Below, in pieces: positions 1 through 13,802 of a stretch of DNA of 64,000 nt. Both the position numbers and the translations under genes were made by a program. This stretch comes from Neurospora tetraspora. Taxonomy: Eukaryota > Ascomycota > Sordariomycetes > Sordariales > Sordariaceae. The stretch spans positions 310,001 to 374,000 of the forward strand of contig NW_026944392.1 of the NCBI RefSeq assembly GCF_033439725.1. Reading direction: 5' to 3'. Under the pieces are notes generated by a model that saw only the letters and a list, made by a program, of their open reading frames with translations, did not search any database and was not told where the DNA came from. The number at the start of each line of letters is the position of its first letter. The first letter of the stretch is position 1.

Positions 1-3000
1 GCAGTTGACATCCTGGACATGGAGATACCGAGGGCCCAAGCTCTTAAAGGTACGAAGGCAGGTGAACGTGAAAGATAGGGGACACTTTTGAGACACACGG
101 GGAGAACAACGCATTTTAGGGATTGTGGTATATATGCAAATAGTTGATATGGTATACATGGGTTATTTATCCGTCCTGAAACCATCGAATGATGAAAGCG
201 TACCTAGTTATAGTAGAGCGATATCGCGACTGTAGCGTCTTGTGCCTTCACCATGGTTCAAAATAAGAAGAGTTGTATTGTAGGTCTGAACAATCACCGT
301 ATAACAAACAAACTATTCGACATCAATCCGACTACATACTCTGGTACCACAAACCGATTGTTCCCTTTTGCAATTTGCAACAAAAGCAGAAAGAAGTGAA
401 AATACTTCCGAGTGCAAGCGATGAGCCGTCGACAAAAAGATTTGCGACAGAAACAGCAAAAAACATACAACACCAGGGATTCGCTGGTCGTCACCGACCC
501 AACTACTAGTCTGGCCCTCACTGGCTTATCTATGGGAGAGCGGACGGGATCCCGAGTTTTCCAGTGGGTATGGTCGTATGTGCTTATACGGACATAATTT
601 GCTGCTTATGTATTGCATAAGACGGGATTGTGTATGGCGAACAGTGTGTGTGTGTGATTGAGTGGTGGTGGGATAAACCTCGTCGTTGACACCTTGCGGT
701 CATCAGAAAATCACGGATAACGAAGAATGATGTGATGGTAACATGGGTCTACGATCCCTAAAAGTAGTGTACTTGGATGGAAGGAGACCATACCTATTCA
801 AGATCGTCACTGTAACTGTACTCGTGTCATAATCAAGTAGCGAGCACTCCCATGCATGCGTCGTGTGAGTAATGATGTACACAGCGCCATTAATAACCAA
901 AGAGGAGCGACAATGATGATTCTACAGTACCTAGAAAACTAGAAGAAATAGACTCGGAGAGTTTATATGGACCTCCCTGTGAGTGAGTGAGCGCCGGTAG
1001 CGAATGAAAAAAGGAACCGCCGCTTTCTCTTTCACATGCCACGACAATACTCGCGTCTAGCACCATGGCTTTGTAACTTGCCACCTTCAATCGATGTCAT
1101 TCATTGTCCGCGACGACCGCACATCATCCGACCTTTACGTTTCATAGGGCTGAACTAACTAACCACACTCTCACCGTGATTCTGTCGCTCATCATGCCGC
1201 GTGTCGCACAAACAACAGCATGTGATAGTCCCGGGAAGGCGGTAGAGCGGTAGTTGGTAGGGCTGGGCCAGAAGAGAAAATCGTACGATTTTGATGTCAA
1301 ACCGAGAGGCGCAAAGTGGGTCACCACGAACCTAAAATCCGGGGGACCGGGGGATGGACGACATCGAAGTCGGGACGGGCCTTCTTGGCCTCTGCGTGGG
1401 AAGATCTGGAACATTTACTTTTCGAGATTTATACTTACGGTTCTTGGTGGATGATGGCGGTTTGTGTAGAATTGCCTGTAACCAAGACGGATGACTAGCT
1501 CCATGCTCACCGAGGACACAACAGGTCGTAATGAGAGACCCTCGGTGTCCTGTAGAGACAGAATGATGGGAGCGAAAGATACAACATGCAAGGGATGACG
1601 GGGCGGCCCGACATGGGGTCTTCCATCCACAGTGTGTTGGGCTCTTTTGCTAGGTGCACGAGTCTCAAAAAGCCGCCGATGTGGTTGTCGCACAGATATG
1701 TTATCTTCTTCGGATGTGTGGCCTGGAGCTAGGCTGTTGAGGGAATTTGGCGAGTACCGAACCATAGCCGAGATGTGCAACATTGATATTGTTCTCGTGT
1801 ATCAATGTCAAAACACCGTTCGTCTCTTCCTCGGATTCCGCGGGCTTTGACAACATCCCCAGATTACGAAACTGTTGGTGATTCTGCACAGTTGACGAGG
1901 ATATCGCGTCTGGGGAGCCCCTGGCGCAAGGCATTTTTGGTATTGCGCACGGATCACCGATCAGAAGGCACGGATCAGAAAGAAAGCCGCGAATCGATCA
2001 AACGCCGCCCCCTTTTGCGGAGGAGCTGCGCATGGCTGTGGGGGTTATACACAGTTCCTCAATTTGGCGAGTCAAAACCATTTCGATATCAAGGAACAAT
2101 TGACCTCTTTGCCGTCAACAAAAGAAGCAATTATGCGCTCGGGCCAAAGGGTTGATTTTAAGGCAGCAAAAGCAGACTTGTTAGGGCCAAGTAAGGGTGC
2201 CGTTCCCGCGGGCGCGGACAACATGTTGGGGATCTGCGGGGCCCGGCGCCAGCACTAACATTTTCGTTTGCTGCTGTGCCCTGCCAATCCCCTGAAAAGG
2301 CGCTGAACCCCGCCAGCCGACATCCTTGGCCGTCTCAACCCCTCAGTGGATGATGTTTTGGTTGTTTTCAGGGCAAGGCTTGATCAATGCCGTGTTCAAC
2401 CCTCCTTCTCGTGCGCGGAGATTCGGCCTTGTCGGGGGGTTTCCGTAAAAGGTTTTGGTAACCCAACAAATCTTGGGGGTACGTACCGGAGATCTCATCG
2501 TAATTTTCATACATGCCGTTACAGTGTGACCCACCCGACGCCACTTTGGGGGTGGTGTGTGCACGCTGACGGCCCAGACTTTAATGCCAGGGCATCGGTG
2601 CTTTGATGCGGCGCTGGGCTTTGGTATGTACATTGTGACATTCGGTGACTTTCCATCATCGGACATTGACTTCGGCGCGCCGTATGTACGAGACTAAACT
2701 GATGCCTGTCAGCCTCATTGAGATGACGAGCTTATCATTCAGTCAGCCGCCAATGTTCGTTTTGGAAGCCTGTCATCGCCGATGTTGTCCTTGTGTTGGC
2801 ATCTTCAAGTCATTGTCTTCCCATTTTCCCCACGTTCCACCGGGGTATTGGACGGAGGTTACATGCGTCCATGTCGCACCAGACGTCAGCTCTCGGTCGG
2901 CCGGTCTTTCGGATGCCGGAGCCCCGCGGACAAGCTAGAGACAACTTGGGAAGTCAAGGTCCACTGCCCCCATGATTCGGTTGTTGTTGCTGAATCCGTG

Positions 3001-3187
3001 GTTGGGTTGAGAAAGGGAAATGTTGGCTGGAGGTTGGATTTGGAAGTCTGAGATATCCTCAATGCAAGCGGTTGTGACGGAGACATCATCTGAGCTGACA
3101 AGAAACAGGCGGGCAATCATGCCAATATGATCAAAGATAAAAAGTACAAGAAAGGACGACAGCAGAAGGGCATTTAAAATAGTCATG
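1..3187. other. Gene-poor intergenic stretch
   Basis: No ORF here has recognisable domain content, biased codon use, or an intron set that would link short ORFs into a gene. The longest frames are under 125 codons and overlap one another on both strands. I see no tRNA, rRNA or repeat structure. Confidence 0.5.
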
Positions 3188-3874
3188 TCAGAAACAGACG
3201 GGCCACACATCGATGTCATAGTTGCTCCAAATCACGTCCGTATGCGGCGTGGAAATGACTGCAACCGGACTTGGGCCGTGCCTCATGAGACAACAAGAGT
3301 GTCGATACGTAACGGGGATTGCTGGACCAGCTCGAGTAACAACATTCTTTGGACCATGAAGGAAGACGTCGAGAACAATCAATTGCCATGAGAACTTGTG
3401 GACACAACAAAAAGCTGCAAGAACGTCATGTAGTGTATTCGCCGTACAAGCTGACGATGAGCAGAGGTGTGGTTGGGCAGTCGCTTCGGTTCCTGGCATT
3501 GTGATTGGAGCAATGGACCTTCCCCAACGATCCCGTCCCAATGAGAATCGCCTTCTGTGATTGGGTGGTGGCTGGCAGTTCTCAAATGCGACCCACAAAT
3601 TGCATCGCTTGGCTAAATCCACCCCTCCCTTCCGCGCTTTTTGGTGACAGGCTTGGCACTTGCCCCTGGCATCTCCAATTACATAACGAACCCCAAAGGT
3701 TCCCAAATCTTGCCGAATCTGGAGGGCGAATCCCACCTTGATGCCATCCACCGCCTTGGATAGGCGGGAGCGGATGGCATGAAGATTGACCTCGATAACG
3801 ATATCGTTTGGCGGGGTTGAAATGGCACAGCGGGACATTTGAGAAGCATCCAAGGGACAAGCAAGATGAAGCAT
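3188..3874 (-). CDS. Uncharacterised 228-codon ORF (doubtful)
   Basis: An ATG-started open frame of 228 codons on the minus strand, with no family resemblance that I recognise. It is cysteine- and histidine-rich (for example CQACHQKA near the middle), but the spacing fits no zinc-binding fold I know. It has no signal peptide or clear membrane segment. Its length is somewhat more than expected by chance in about 50% GC DNA, which is the main argument for it. It could be a lineage-specific gene, a decayed gene or a chance frame. No intron or paralogue in the window supports it. Confidence 0.2.
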   Translation of the reverse strand: MLHLACPLDASQMSRCAISTPPNDIVIEVNLHAIRSRLSKAVDGIKVGFALQIRQDLGTFGVRYVIGDARGKCQACHQKARKGGVDLAKRCNLWVAFENCQPPPNHRRRFSLGRDRWGRSIAPITMPGTEATAQPHLCSSSACTANTLHDVLAAFCCVHKFSWQLIVLDVFLHGPKNVVTRAGPAIPVTYRHSCCLMRHGPSPVAVISTPHTDVIWSNYDIDVWPVCF

Positions 3875-5159
3875 GAATGAAGATATTTGTGACAGCTCAA
3901 GGGCAGATAATCAACATGGCGTCGCTTTCAGGTATTTATGCTTTTTTGAAAGAGACGGGCTGACTTGTCTGAGTTCGCTGTATTTGCGGGGGACCATTTT
4001 ATTGTTTTGGAGTTGAGGTCGAGCGGGAAGTACCTGTACCCAATTGCCCCACTTGTGGCTTCGAATTCCCATCAAACCCGCAAAGTTCTTGTGTCTCAAA
4101 GTCTCCCAATGTATCGGGTTCGCTCTCGTTTCGAAAGTTCAGATGCAATACCCAGGCATTACGACGAATCTTTCACGGCCGTCGACTCGCTCTTGCGCCT
4201 TCACCTCCGAGTATCTTAAGGTTCCTGTGCCCTCTTCCGGTCCCCTCCTTCCAGGTTGCTTCGTCCCTTCACTCATCCTTCTGGTCTTGTGGTCTGGTCT
4301 TGCCGTCCTCGTCCATTTTCGCTTCAGGAATATCGTCGTCCCTCCACGTCGTCTTCCTCCCTCCTCCCACTTTACCAAGGCAATCGCGTGCGGCAATCCT
4401 CCCTCCTCCAGCCAGCACCCCTCCATCTTAGCCCAAGATCTTTTCTTCTTGCTCAGTACCTCGCTAGCCTCGGTGCCGCAAGTCGAAGAGCAGAACTGCG
4501 CAAAGTCGAGACATTTGATTGTTTATTGTTGACGTCGACATTGATCGAGCAATCGCACGACACGCACCTTCCCCTACATCCCTGCAGAGATACCCCGTGC
4601 GACTTGTGTCGTAATTTTCCAACCACTTTCCACTTCTCCACGACAACTTGACTCGGTGAGTTTTGCATCCCCTCCACTCCATTCACTGCACCTGCAGGCG
4701 GCCCCCTTCACTCCCCCCCTAGAGCACCGGGCCACCAGTGCAGCAAGCAGGTTCCCAGTCGAGCCAAGTCCCCCTCCTGCTCGTGCCTGGACTGGACACA
4801 ATTCGACTCGCTCTACCCCAATCCCAAACCCAACCAATAAAAGTTGATGGGACCACCGCATCCACCACCCTCCATCCTCTTTCCACCACCATAAACTTTA
4901 ATCACCACCAGCTTCCTCCCTCACGACATCCCATTCTTTGAGGAGCTGGAAACTGACAGCAGCACCCTTTTTGCAGGCGATTTGCTAGCTGAGCTGAGTT
5001 GAAGAACCGAGACACTCCACTGACCGATACTCGAATTCGGCTGTTTCGGGAAATTTACGACGACCGAGTGTAAAATCGAGAGCGGCTTCCTCCTCACCGC
5101 ATTCGATCCACGTCGACGACTCCTCCGACTCGACAAAACAACACATACTTACAGACAAA
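3875..5159 (+). promoter_or_regulatory. Promoter and 5' leader of acetyl-CoA carboxylase gene
   Basis: About 1.3 kb directly upstream of the ACC start codon. From about 4200 onward it is strongly pyrimidine-rich on the plus strand (runs such as CCTCCCTCCTCCCAC), as is common around transcription starts and leaders of highly expressed fungal genes. It contains a probable leader intron (4655-4976), and the ORFs in it are short and overlapping. The start-codon context is ACAAAATGG. No specific transcription-factor site can be assigned safely. Confidence 0.45.
4655..4976 (+). other. Probable 5'-UTR intron of the ACC gene
   Basis: A strong donor (CTCG|GTGAGTTTTG) is followed 322 nt later by a pyrimidine-rich acceptor (CCTTTTTGCAG|GCG), with a CTGAC branch-like sequence about 25 nt before the acceptor. 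It lies wholly inside the leader. This is inferred from splice signals only. Confidence 0.45.
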
Positions 5160-8100
5160 ATGGCGGACACAACAGCGAGCGACGCCGTCGTCAAGGCTTC
5201 GTACGCCGCGAAGCACAACTTGGCCCCCCATTTCATTGGCGGTAACAGGCTCGAGAATGCCCCTGCCTCCAAGGTCAAGGACTTTGTGGCTTCCCACGAC
5301 GGCCACACTGTCATTACCAACGTACGTTTCTTCGCTCTTCCGGCAGTCCAACACACCATTTTCTGACATCTATCTGTTCTCCAGGTTCTTATTGCCAACA
5401 ACGGTATTGCCGCCGTCAAGGAGATCCGCTCAGTAAGAAAATGGGCCTACGAAACATTCGGCGACGAGCGCGCCATCAAGTTCACCGTTATGGCCACCCC
5501 CGAAGATTTGCAGGCCAACGCCGACTACATCAGGATGGCCGATCACTACGTCGAAGTCCCCGGCGGTACAAATAACCACAACTATGCCAACGTCGAGCTT
5601 ATCGTGGATATTGCCGAGCGTATGGATGTCCACGCTGTGTGGGCTGGTTGGTGAGTAGAGAAAGAGTCCTGCCTCCGGGGTTGATGGCATGATACTGACT
5701 GTGCGAATAGGGGTCACGCCTCCGAAAACCCCAAGCTTCCCGAATCCCTTGCGGCTTCCCCTAAGAAGATTGTCTTCATTGGTCCTCCGGGTTCTGCCAT
5801 GCGCTCTCTCGGTGACAAGATTTCCTCGACAATTGTTGCCCAGCACGCCGACGTTCCTTGTATCCCTTGGTCTGGTACCGGTGTTGACGAGGTCGAGGTC
5901 GACGACCAAGGCATTGTTACGGTTCCCGATGACGTTTATCTCAAGGGCTGCGTCAGCTCGTGGCAGGAGGGTCTGGAAAAGGCCAAGGAGATTGGTTTCC
6001 CAGTAATGATCAAGGCCTCCGAAGGTGGTGGTGGCAAGGGTATCCGCAAGGTCCTCAGCGAGGACAACTTCGAGTCGCTTTACAATGCTGCCGCTAGCGA
6101 AATCCCCGGCTCGCCCATCTTTATCATGAAGCTCGCCGACAGCGCCAGGCATTTGGAGGTTCAGCTTCTTGCCGATCAGTATGGCAACAACATCTCCCTC
6201 TTCGGCAGAGATTGCTCCGTCCAGCGCAGACATCAAAAGATTATCGAAGAGGCCCCCGTCACCATCGCCAAGCCCATTACCTTCAAGGCCATGGAGGATG
6301 CTGCTGTCCGTCTTGGTCGTCTCGTCGGTTACGTCTCGGCCGGTACCGTCGAGTACCTCTACTCTCACGCCGATGACAAGTTCTACTTCCTCGAGTTGAA
6401 CCCCCGTCTGCAGGTCGAGCATCCTACCACTGAAATGGTCAGTGGTGTCAACCTTCCGGCTGCTCAGCTCCAGGTTGCCATGGGTATTCCCCTCCACCGC
6501 ATCCGCGACATCAGACTTCTCTACGGAGTTGACCCCAGGACTGCCACCGAGATCGACTTCGAGTTCAAGAACCCCGAGTCCGAGAAGACCCAGCGCAGGC
6601 CTACCCCCAAGGGCCATACCACTGCCTGCCGTATCACCTCCGAGGATCCCGGTGAGGGCTTCAAGCCATCCAACGGTGTGTTGCACGATCTCAACTTCCG
6701 TTCGAGCTCCAACGTCTGGGGTTACTTCTCCGTCGGTTCTGCCGGTGGTATTCACAGTTTCTCCGACTCACAGTTCGGTCACATTTTTGCCTATGGCGAG
6801 AACCGTGCCGCCTCGCGGAAGCACATGGTCGTCGCCCTCAAGGAATTGAGCATTCGCGGTGACTTCCGTACCACCGTCGAGTACCTCATCAAGCTTTTGG
6901 AGACTGAGGCTTTCGAGGACAACACCATCACTACCGGCTGGCTCGATGAGCTCATCTCCAAAAAGCTCACTGCTGAGCGTCCCGACCCCATCCTGGCCGT
7001 CGTTTGCGGTGCCGTCACCAAGGCCCACATTGCGAGCGAAGGCTGCATGGCCGAGTACCGTGCCGGTCTGGAGAAGGGTCAGGTCCCCTCTAAGGACATT
7101 CTCAAGACTGTCTTCCCCGTCGACTTCATTTACGAGGGTTACCGCTACAAGTTCACCGTTACCAGGTCGAGCGCCGATAGCTACCATCTCTTCATCAACG
7201 GCTCCAAGTGCACCGTCGGCGTTCGTGCTCTGAGCGACGGTGGACTCCTCATCCTTCTCAACGGTCGCAGTCACAACGTCTACTGGAAGGAAGAGGTTGC
7301 TGCTACCCGCATGTCGGTCGATAGCAAGACCTGTCTGCTGGAGCAGGAGAACGATCCCACCCAGTTGCGCACCCCCTCTCCCGGTAAGCTCGTCAAGTAC
7401 ACCGTCGAGAACGGCGAGCACGTCAGCGCCGGCCAGACCTTCGCTGAGGTCGAGGTTATGAAGATGTATATGCCTCTCATTGCCCAGGAGGATGGTATCG
7501 TCCAGCTTATCAAGCAGCCCGGCGCTACTCTCGAGGCCGGTGACATCCTTGGTATCCTTGCTCTCGATGACCCTAGCCGTGTCAAGCAGGCTCAGCCTTT
7601 CCTCGGCCAGCTTCCCGAGTTCGGTGCCCCTGTTATCGTGGGCAACAAGCCCGCTCAGAGATTCCGCCTTGTCTATGACACTCTTCAGAACATTCTCATG
7701 GGCTTCGATAACCAGATCATCATGCAACAGACCCTGAAGGACCTTGTTGAGGTTCTTCGTGACCCCAAGCTCCCTTACAGCGAGTTCACCGCTCAGTTCT
7801 CGGCCCTTCATGCTCGCATGCCCCAAAAGCTCGATACTCAGCTCACTCAGGTCCTCGACAAGGCTGCTTCGCGTTCAGCCGAGTTCCCTGCCCGCAATCT
7901 CGGCAAGGTCTTCCAGAAGTTCCTGGACGAGAACCTCGTCTCCAAGGCCGACGCTGAGTTGCTGAAGACCACGTTGGCCCCTCTCACCACTGTCATCGAC
8001 CAGTACTCTGAGGGCCAGAAGGTCCATGAGCTCAATGTCATCCGCGGTCTCCTCACTTCTTACGTCGAGGTCGAGCGTCTCTTTTCTGGCCGTCGTCTGC

Positions 8101-11100
8101 AGGACGAGGAGGTCATCCTCAAGCTGCGTGACGAGAACAAGGAGGACATCAAGAAGGTCACCCAGACGGTTCTTTCTCACAGCAGGGTTGCGGCCAAGAA
8201 CTCGCTCATTCTCGCGATTCTGGACGAGTACCGCCCCAACAAGCCCAACGTGGGCAACGTCAGCAAGTACCTCCGTCCCGTCCTTCGCAAGCTTGCCGAA
8301 CTCGAGTCTCGCCAGACTGCCAAGGTCTCCCTCAAGGCTCGCGAGATCTTGATCCAGTGCGCCCTGCCCTCTCTCGAGGAGAGAACCGCTCAGATGGAGC
8401 ACATTCTTCGCTCCTCTGTTGTCGAGTCTCGCTACGGTGAGACTGGCTGGGATCACCGTGAGCCCAGCTTGGACATCATCAAGGAGGTTGTGGACTCCAA
8501 GTACACCGTCTTCGATGTCTTGACCCTCTTCTTTGCCCACGAGGATCCTTGGGTGTCCGCCGCTGCCCTCGAGGTCTATGTGCGCCGCGCTTACCGTGCG
8601 TACGTTCTGAAGAAGATTGAGTACCACACCGATGAGGGCGAGACCCCTTCTTTCTTGTCCTGGGATTTCTCCTTGCGCAAGCTTGGCCACTCCGAGTTTG
8701 GCCTGCCTATCCAGTCCGCTGCTCCCTCCACACCGGGTACCCCTGTGGACAGCACCTTCAAGCGCATTAGCTCCATCAGCGATATGTCCTATCTCTCCCA
8801 CAAGACTCAGGATGAGCCTACCCGCAAGGGTGTGATCATTCCTTGCAGATTCTTGGATGATGCGGATGAGCTCCTCAGCAGGGCTCTTGAGAAGCTTCCT
8901 GTGCTCGGAGCCCGCAAGAGGAACAGCGTGATTCCCGATCTTAACGAGAAGCGCAGACCTCCTCTTCAGCGCCTGGACACCTTTGACGAGCTTTCCGCCG
9001 TTGTCAACGTTGCCGTTCGTGATGCCGAGGGTCGCAGCGACGAGGAGATTCTTAAGGAGATCGTTCCTCTTATGCACCAACACAAGGAGGATCTGCTTGC
9101 CCGCCGGGTCCGCCGCATCACATTCGTCTGTGGTCGCAATGATGGCTCATACCCTGGCTACTTCACTTTCCGTGGCCCTGAGTACGTTGAGGACGATAGC
9201 ATCCGTCACAGCGAGCCAGCTCTTGCGTTCCAGCTCGAGCTCGGACGTCTGTCCAAGTTCAAGATCAAGCCTGTCTTCACCGAGAACAAGAACATTCATG
9301 TGTACGAGGCGATTGGCAAGGGTGTCGAGACTGACAAGCGCTACTTCACTCGCGCTGTCATTCGTCCCGGCCGTCTGAGGGATGAGATCCCTACTGCCGA
9401 GTACCTCATCTCTGAGGCTGATCGTGTCATCAACGACATTTTCGATGCTCTGGAGATTATCGGCAATAACAATTCCGATCTCAACCACATGTTCTTGAAC
9501 TTCACCCCGGTCTTCCAGCTTCAGCCCGAGGAGGTTGAGCACTCCCTTCAGGGCTTCCTCGACCGCTTCGGCCCTCGCGGCTGGCGCCTCCGTGTTGCGC
9601 AGGTGGAGATTCGCATTATCTGCACCGACCCTGCTACTGGCATGCCCTACCCCTTGCGTGTTATCATCACCAACACCTCTGGCTATGTCATCCAGGTCGA
9701 GCTTTACGCTGAGCGCAAGTCCGAGAAGGGCGAATGGGTGTTCCACTCCATCGGTGGCACCACTAAGATCGGCTCCATGCACTTGCTGCCGGTCAACACT
9801 CCTTACCCCACCAAGAACTGGCTCCAGCCTAAGCGTTACAAGGCTCATCTCATGGGCACTCAGTACGTCTATGACTTCCCTGAGCTCTTCCGCCAAGCCA
9901 TCCAGAACAGCTGGGCCAAGGCTGTCCAGATGAACCCTGCTCTTGCTGAGAAGCAGCCCCCTGTTGGCGAGTGCATTGACTACAGCGAGCTTGTGCTTGA
10001 TGACCACGACAACCTGACCGAGGTCTCCCGTGAGCCTGGCACCAACACTTGCGGCATGGTCGGGTGGCTCATCCGTGCTAGAACCCCCGAGTACCCTAAC
10101 GGTCGCAAGTTCGTTGTTGTAGCCAACGACATCACCTTCAACATCGGCTCTTTCGGCCCCAAGGAGGACAACTTCTTCTTCAAGTGCACTGAGCTTGCCC
10201 GTAAGCTGGGTATTCCTCGCATCTACCTGTCCGCCAACTCGGGTGCCCGCTTGGGTCTCGCTACCGAGCTTATGCCTCACTTCAGCGTTGCCTGGAACGA
10301 CCCCAGCAAGCCTGAGGCTGGCTTCAAGTACCTCTACCTTGACGATGCGGGCAAGAAGCGCTTCGAGAACACCGTCATCACCGAGGAGATCACCGAAGGC
10401 GACGAGAAGCGTCACAGGATTGTCACGATCGTTGGTGCTGAGGATGGTCTTGGTGTTGAGTGCTTGCGTGGCTCTGGTCTTATTGCCGGTGCCACCAGCA
10501 GGGCCTACAACGACATCTTCACTTGCACGCTCGTCACCTGCCGCTCCGTTGGTATCGGTGCTTACCTTGTCCGTCTTGGTCAGCGTGCTGTCCAGATTGA
10601 GGGCCAGCCCATCATTCTCACCGGTGCCCCTGCCCTCAACAACCTCTTGGGTCGCGAGGTCTACACCTCCAACCTGCAGCTTGGTGGCACTCAGATCATG
10701 TACCGCAACGGTGTCTCCCACTTGACTGCCAACGACGACTTCGCTGGTGTCTCCAAGATCGTCGAGTGGATGTCGTTTGTTCCTGACAAGCGCAATAACC
10801 CTGTGCCTATCAGCATCAGTGTCGACACTTGGGATCGCGACGTTGTCTACACCCCGCCCCAGAAGCAGCCTTACGACGTCAGATGGATGATTGGCGGTAA
10901 GGAGGACGAGAACGGCTTCCAGCCCGGTCTCTTCGACAAGGACTCCTTCGTGGAGACCCTCGGCGGATGGGCCCGCACTGTCGTCGTCGGTCGCGCTCGC
11001 CTCGGCGGTATCCCCATGGGTGTCATCGCTGTCGAGACCCGCTCTGTTGAGAACATCACTCCTGCCGATCCCGCCAACCCTGACTCGATCGAGCAGGTGG

Positions 11101-12110
11101 CCAACGAGGCTGGTGGTGTCTGGTACCCCAACTCCGCCTTCAAGACTGCCCAGGCCATTAACGATTTCAACAACGGCGAGCAGCTTCCGCTCATGATCCT
11201 CGCCAACTGGCGTGGTTTCTCTGGTGGTCAGCGCGACATGTACAACGAGGTTCTCAAGTACGGCTCCTTCATCGTTGACGCCCTCGTCAAGTTCGAGCAG
11301 CCCGTCTTCATCTACATTCCTCCCTTCGGCGAGCTTCGTGGTGGCTCGTGGGTCGTCGTCGATCCCACCATCAACCCTGTCGCCATGGAGATGTATGCTG
11401 ATGTGGATGCTCGTGGTGGTGTTCTGGAGCCTGAGGGTATCATTGGTATCAAGTACCGCAAGGACAAGCAGCTTGAGACCATGGCCCGTCTCGACCCCGT
11501 TTATGCCGACCTCAAGAGGCAGAGCGCCGATGTCAGCCTCCCCAAGGAGGAGTCTGATGCGATCAAGAAGAAGATGACCGAGCGCGAGCAGCAGCTTCTG
11601 CCCGTTTATGCTCAGATCAGCGTGCAGTTCGCCGATCTCCACGATCGCGCTGGTCGCATGAAGGCCAAGGGTGTCATTCGCGAGATCCTTGAGTGGCAGA
11701 ACGCCCGCCGCTTCTTCTACTGGCGTGTGCGCAGAAGACTCAACGAGGAGTACATCCTCCGTCGCATTCTCTCCGCCACTACCCCTGGCGGTGCCCCTAG
11801 CAAGGCTCTCACTGCCAGCTCGACTAAGGAGCGCGCTCGCCACCTCCAGCTTCTCCAGGCCTGGAGCGGCATCGAGAAGTTCGATACGGCCGATCGCGAG
11901 GTTGCCGTCTGGTACGAGGAGAACCGTCACCAGGTCCAGACCAAGATCGATGCCCTCAAGGCCGAGGCGATCACCTCGGAGATGCGCGACCTTATCCGCA
12001 CTGCTTCTAAGGGTTCCGATGACGCCGCCTGGAAGGGTGTCCGTGATGTCCTGAGCGTTATGCCTGTTGAGGAAAGAGAGAAGGTCATCAAGTACCTTAC
12101 TACTCTCTAA
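5160..12110 (+). CDS. ACC1: Acetyl-CoA carboxylase (biotin-dependent, multifunctional)
   Basis: Cytosolic ACC makes malonyl-CoA from acetyl-CoA, bicarbonate and ATP, the committed step of fatty-acid synthesis. Three exons: 5160-5321, 5385-5650 and 5711-12110. Introns of 63 and 60 nt have GT...AG ends, and the product is 2275 aa, the normal length for fungal ACC. An N-terminal biotin carboxylase domain carries the glycine-rich ATP-grasp loop ([13 protein letters not shown]). The biotin carrier motif VEVMKMYMP places the biotinylated lysine at about residue 727 (codon 7461-7463). The large ACC central region follows, and the C-terminal half is the carboxyltransferase domain (for example NSGARLGLA and GERQ-like [10 protein letters not shown]). 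Codon use is strongly C-biased, as in highly expressed genes. That bias opens long antisense frames, which are artefacts. The start is the first ATG after the CT-rich leader and gives the family's usual short N-terminus. Confidence 0.98.
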
Positions 12111-13480
12111 GTGTGTTTAGGAGGAGGCAGTGAGGAGTTGTAAGGGGAGTAAAAGAGATGGTTAAAGATGACATCTTATTACATGCTTATACATTATGAT
12201 TCCTTTCTTGGGTTTGCGTTTTATCGAGCGGTTATAAAAGGAGTTACGAGTATACAAATACTTTAGATATCACGGTGGATTGAGCGTTGGAGGGCGCTCA
12301 GCCTATCTGGGATTCTCATTTTGGGCGAACTAGCGAATGGAATAGGACGGCAATAATCATTGGTATTTGCATAGGGGTAGTCGGGTAGTCATTGCTAGCA
12401 AAACTTTTCTGTTAATCAGCTGGACCTTGTGCTTTGTCGTGACTCCGTGATGTCAGCCGGTACGATGAGGTACAGCACTCCGATGTTGACCTGTTGCGCG
12501 ATCTTAGATGATGTATTGGTGTTCCTTCACTAACAAACCTGCACTGAAGTTTGCGGTAATCGAGATAAACAAACATCTCGTCCGGTGCGCAATGGCACAG
12601 AAAGTTTGATCCGGAATGCCAAGCAAGCGAAAGCAATTGAAAACTTCACACCCAGATAGAACAGCTGCCTCCGTTATGTTCTCAATCAACTACTTATCCT
12701 AGATATCTGATCCAATCTCCAAGGGTTCGGCAGCTGGAGTTCGCTACATTATGTTGCCGTCGGAGGGTTCGGCCCAGCATAACATGCCCGGCACGGCTGG
12801 TCCAAGCTCCCGGGTCGGTTTTTTTTGGCAGCTACGTTACCGTACTAACGATATCACAGCAAGTCCTGCAGCGAATGAGATAAGGTGGCATCGCAGTCTT
12901 GGCCGTCCATGGCGTTGTACTCGGGATTATCGATGCCATCGGCGACACTAGTTTTCACTTGCTAGAATTCGAAGACGGACGTTCAAGGAGTTGGTGTAGA
13001 TGGGTCGAATGATGGATTTGGTGCGTTGTATATTTCCCATGTGATGTCGAACCCATTTTGTTGTTGAGTGTCTGGCGTGTCCTTCTATAGGGGACTCCAT
13101 GACTTCCATTCCCTTCGTGATCCCATTCTCCAGAGTCCAGATACATTAGATAGGTCCTTCTTGGATCACCTTCTTCCCGTTTTCTTTCCATCCTTCTTTT
13201 AGTAGGTGGCAACGACACCACGGTCCTTAAAAACTTCTGCTTGTACCTGATCCGTGATGGGAGTTGAGGGTCGCTGGTAGGTATCCTGATTAATGTCCCA
13301 ACCCTCGGCCTTCACTACTATATATAAATAAACAATATGATCCTATCCATTAAGTTGATATTTCTGCTCTTCTTTCTTTCAAGTTCGACGAGGATCCGTG
13401 TGAGAGAGAATCGAGCGTCAACAGTTCACCTCCTGCCTTGCTGCGTTACAGCCACACCTCTGTTTATAAGCCATATCTCT
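12111..13480. other. Intergenic: ACC 3' end, then start of orphan island
   Basis: Contains the ACC 3' UTR and then about 1 kb without a credible gene; frames are short and show no domains. The last few hundred bases (from about 13320, with ATATATAAATA) lie upstream of the promoter block shared with the paralogue at 16.6 kb. Confidence 0.4.
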
Positions 13481-13620
13481 GTTCATGAACAGTTATACTG
13501 TCTGAGGTTCTCGGGTAAACAACAACATAAGTCACCATGGCGACGACTATCCTTCAGGAATAGCGACCGTGGGAAACGTTGGTGACAGTCAACCTGAGCC
13601 ATGGGGTATATATATTCTAT
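13481..13620 (+). promoter_or_regulatory. Duplicated promoter block, copy A
   Basis: This block starts GTTCATGAACAGT and includes GTCACCATGGCGAC (13531-13544) and GGTGACAGTCAAC. It aligns with 16598-16740 upstream of the second paralogue, where the central motif is the perfect 14-bp palindrome GTCGCCATGGCGAC. A TATATATA stretch follows at about 13607. Conservation of noncoding DNA in both copies suggests a shared control element, but function is inferred. Confidence 0.4.
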
Positions 13621-13802
13621 AGATTTCGTCGGTAGGAGGGATGGTGATGGTTCTCTTCTTGCATCATCATCACAAGAGTGACCACACGATCTACCTCACC
13701 AAACCACGATCGATCACAGACATACGCAATATTGCAACGCAGCCGTCGCTATCTCTGCATCCATATTCTTACTTCCAAACGATATCCATCAAGAACCACA
13801 AG

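Noticed and set aside
9147-11930. A 927-codon open frame antisense to ACC, plus others at 5430-6755, 6768-7826 and 7875-9083
   Set aside because: These mirror the coding strand of a conserved enzyme. They are open because strong C-ending codon bias removes stop codons on the opposite strand. No domain, start context or intron supports them.
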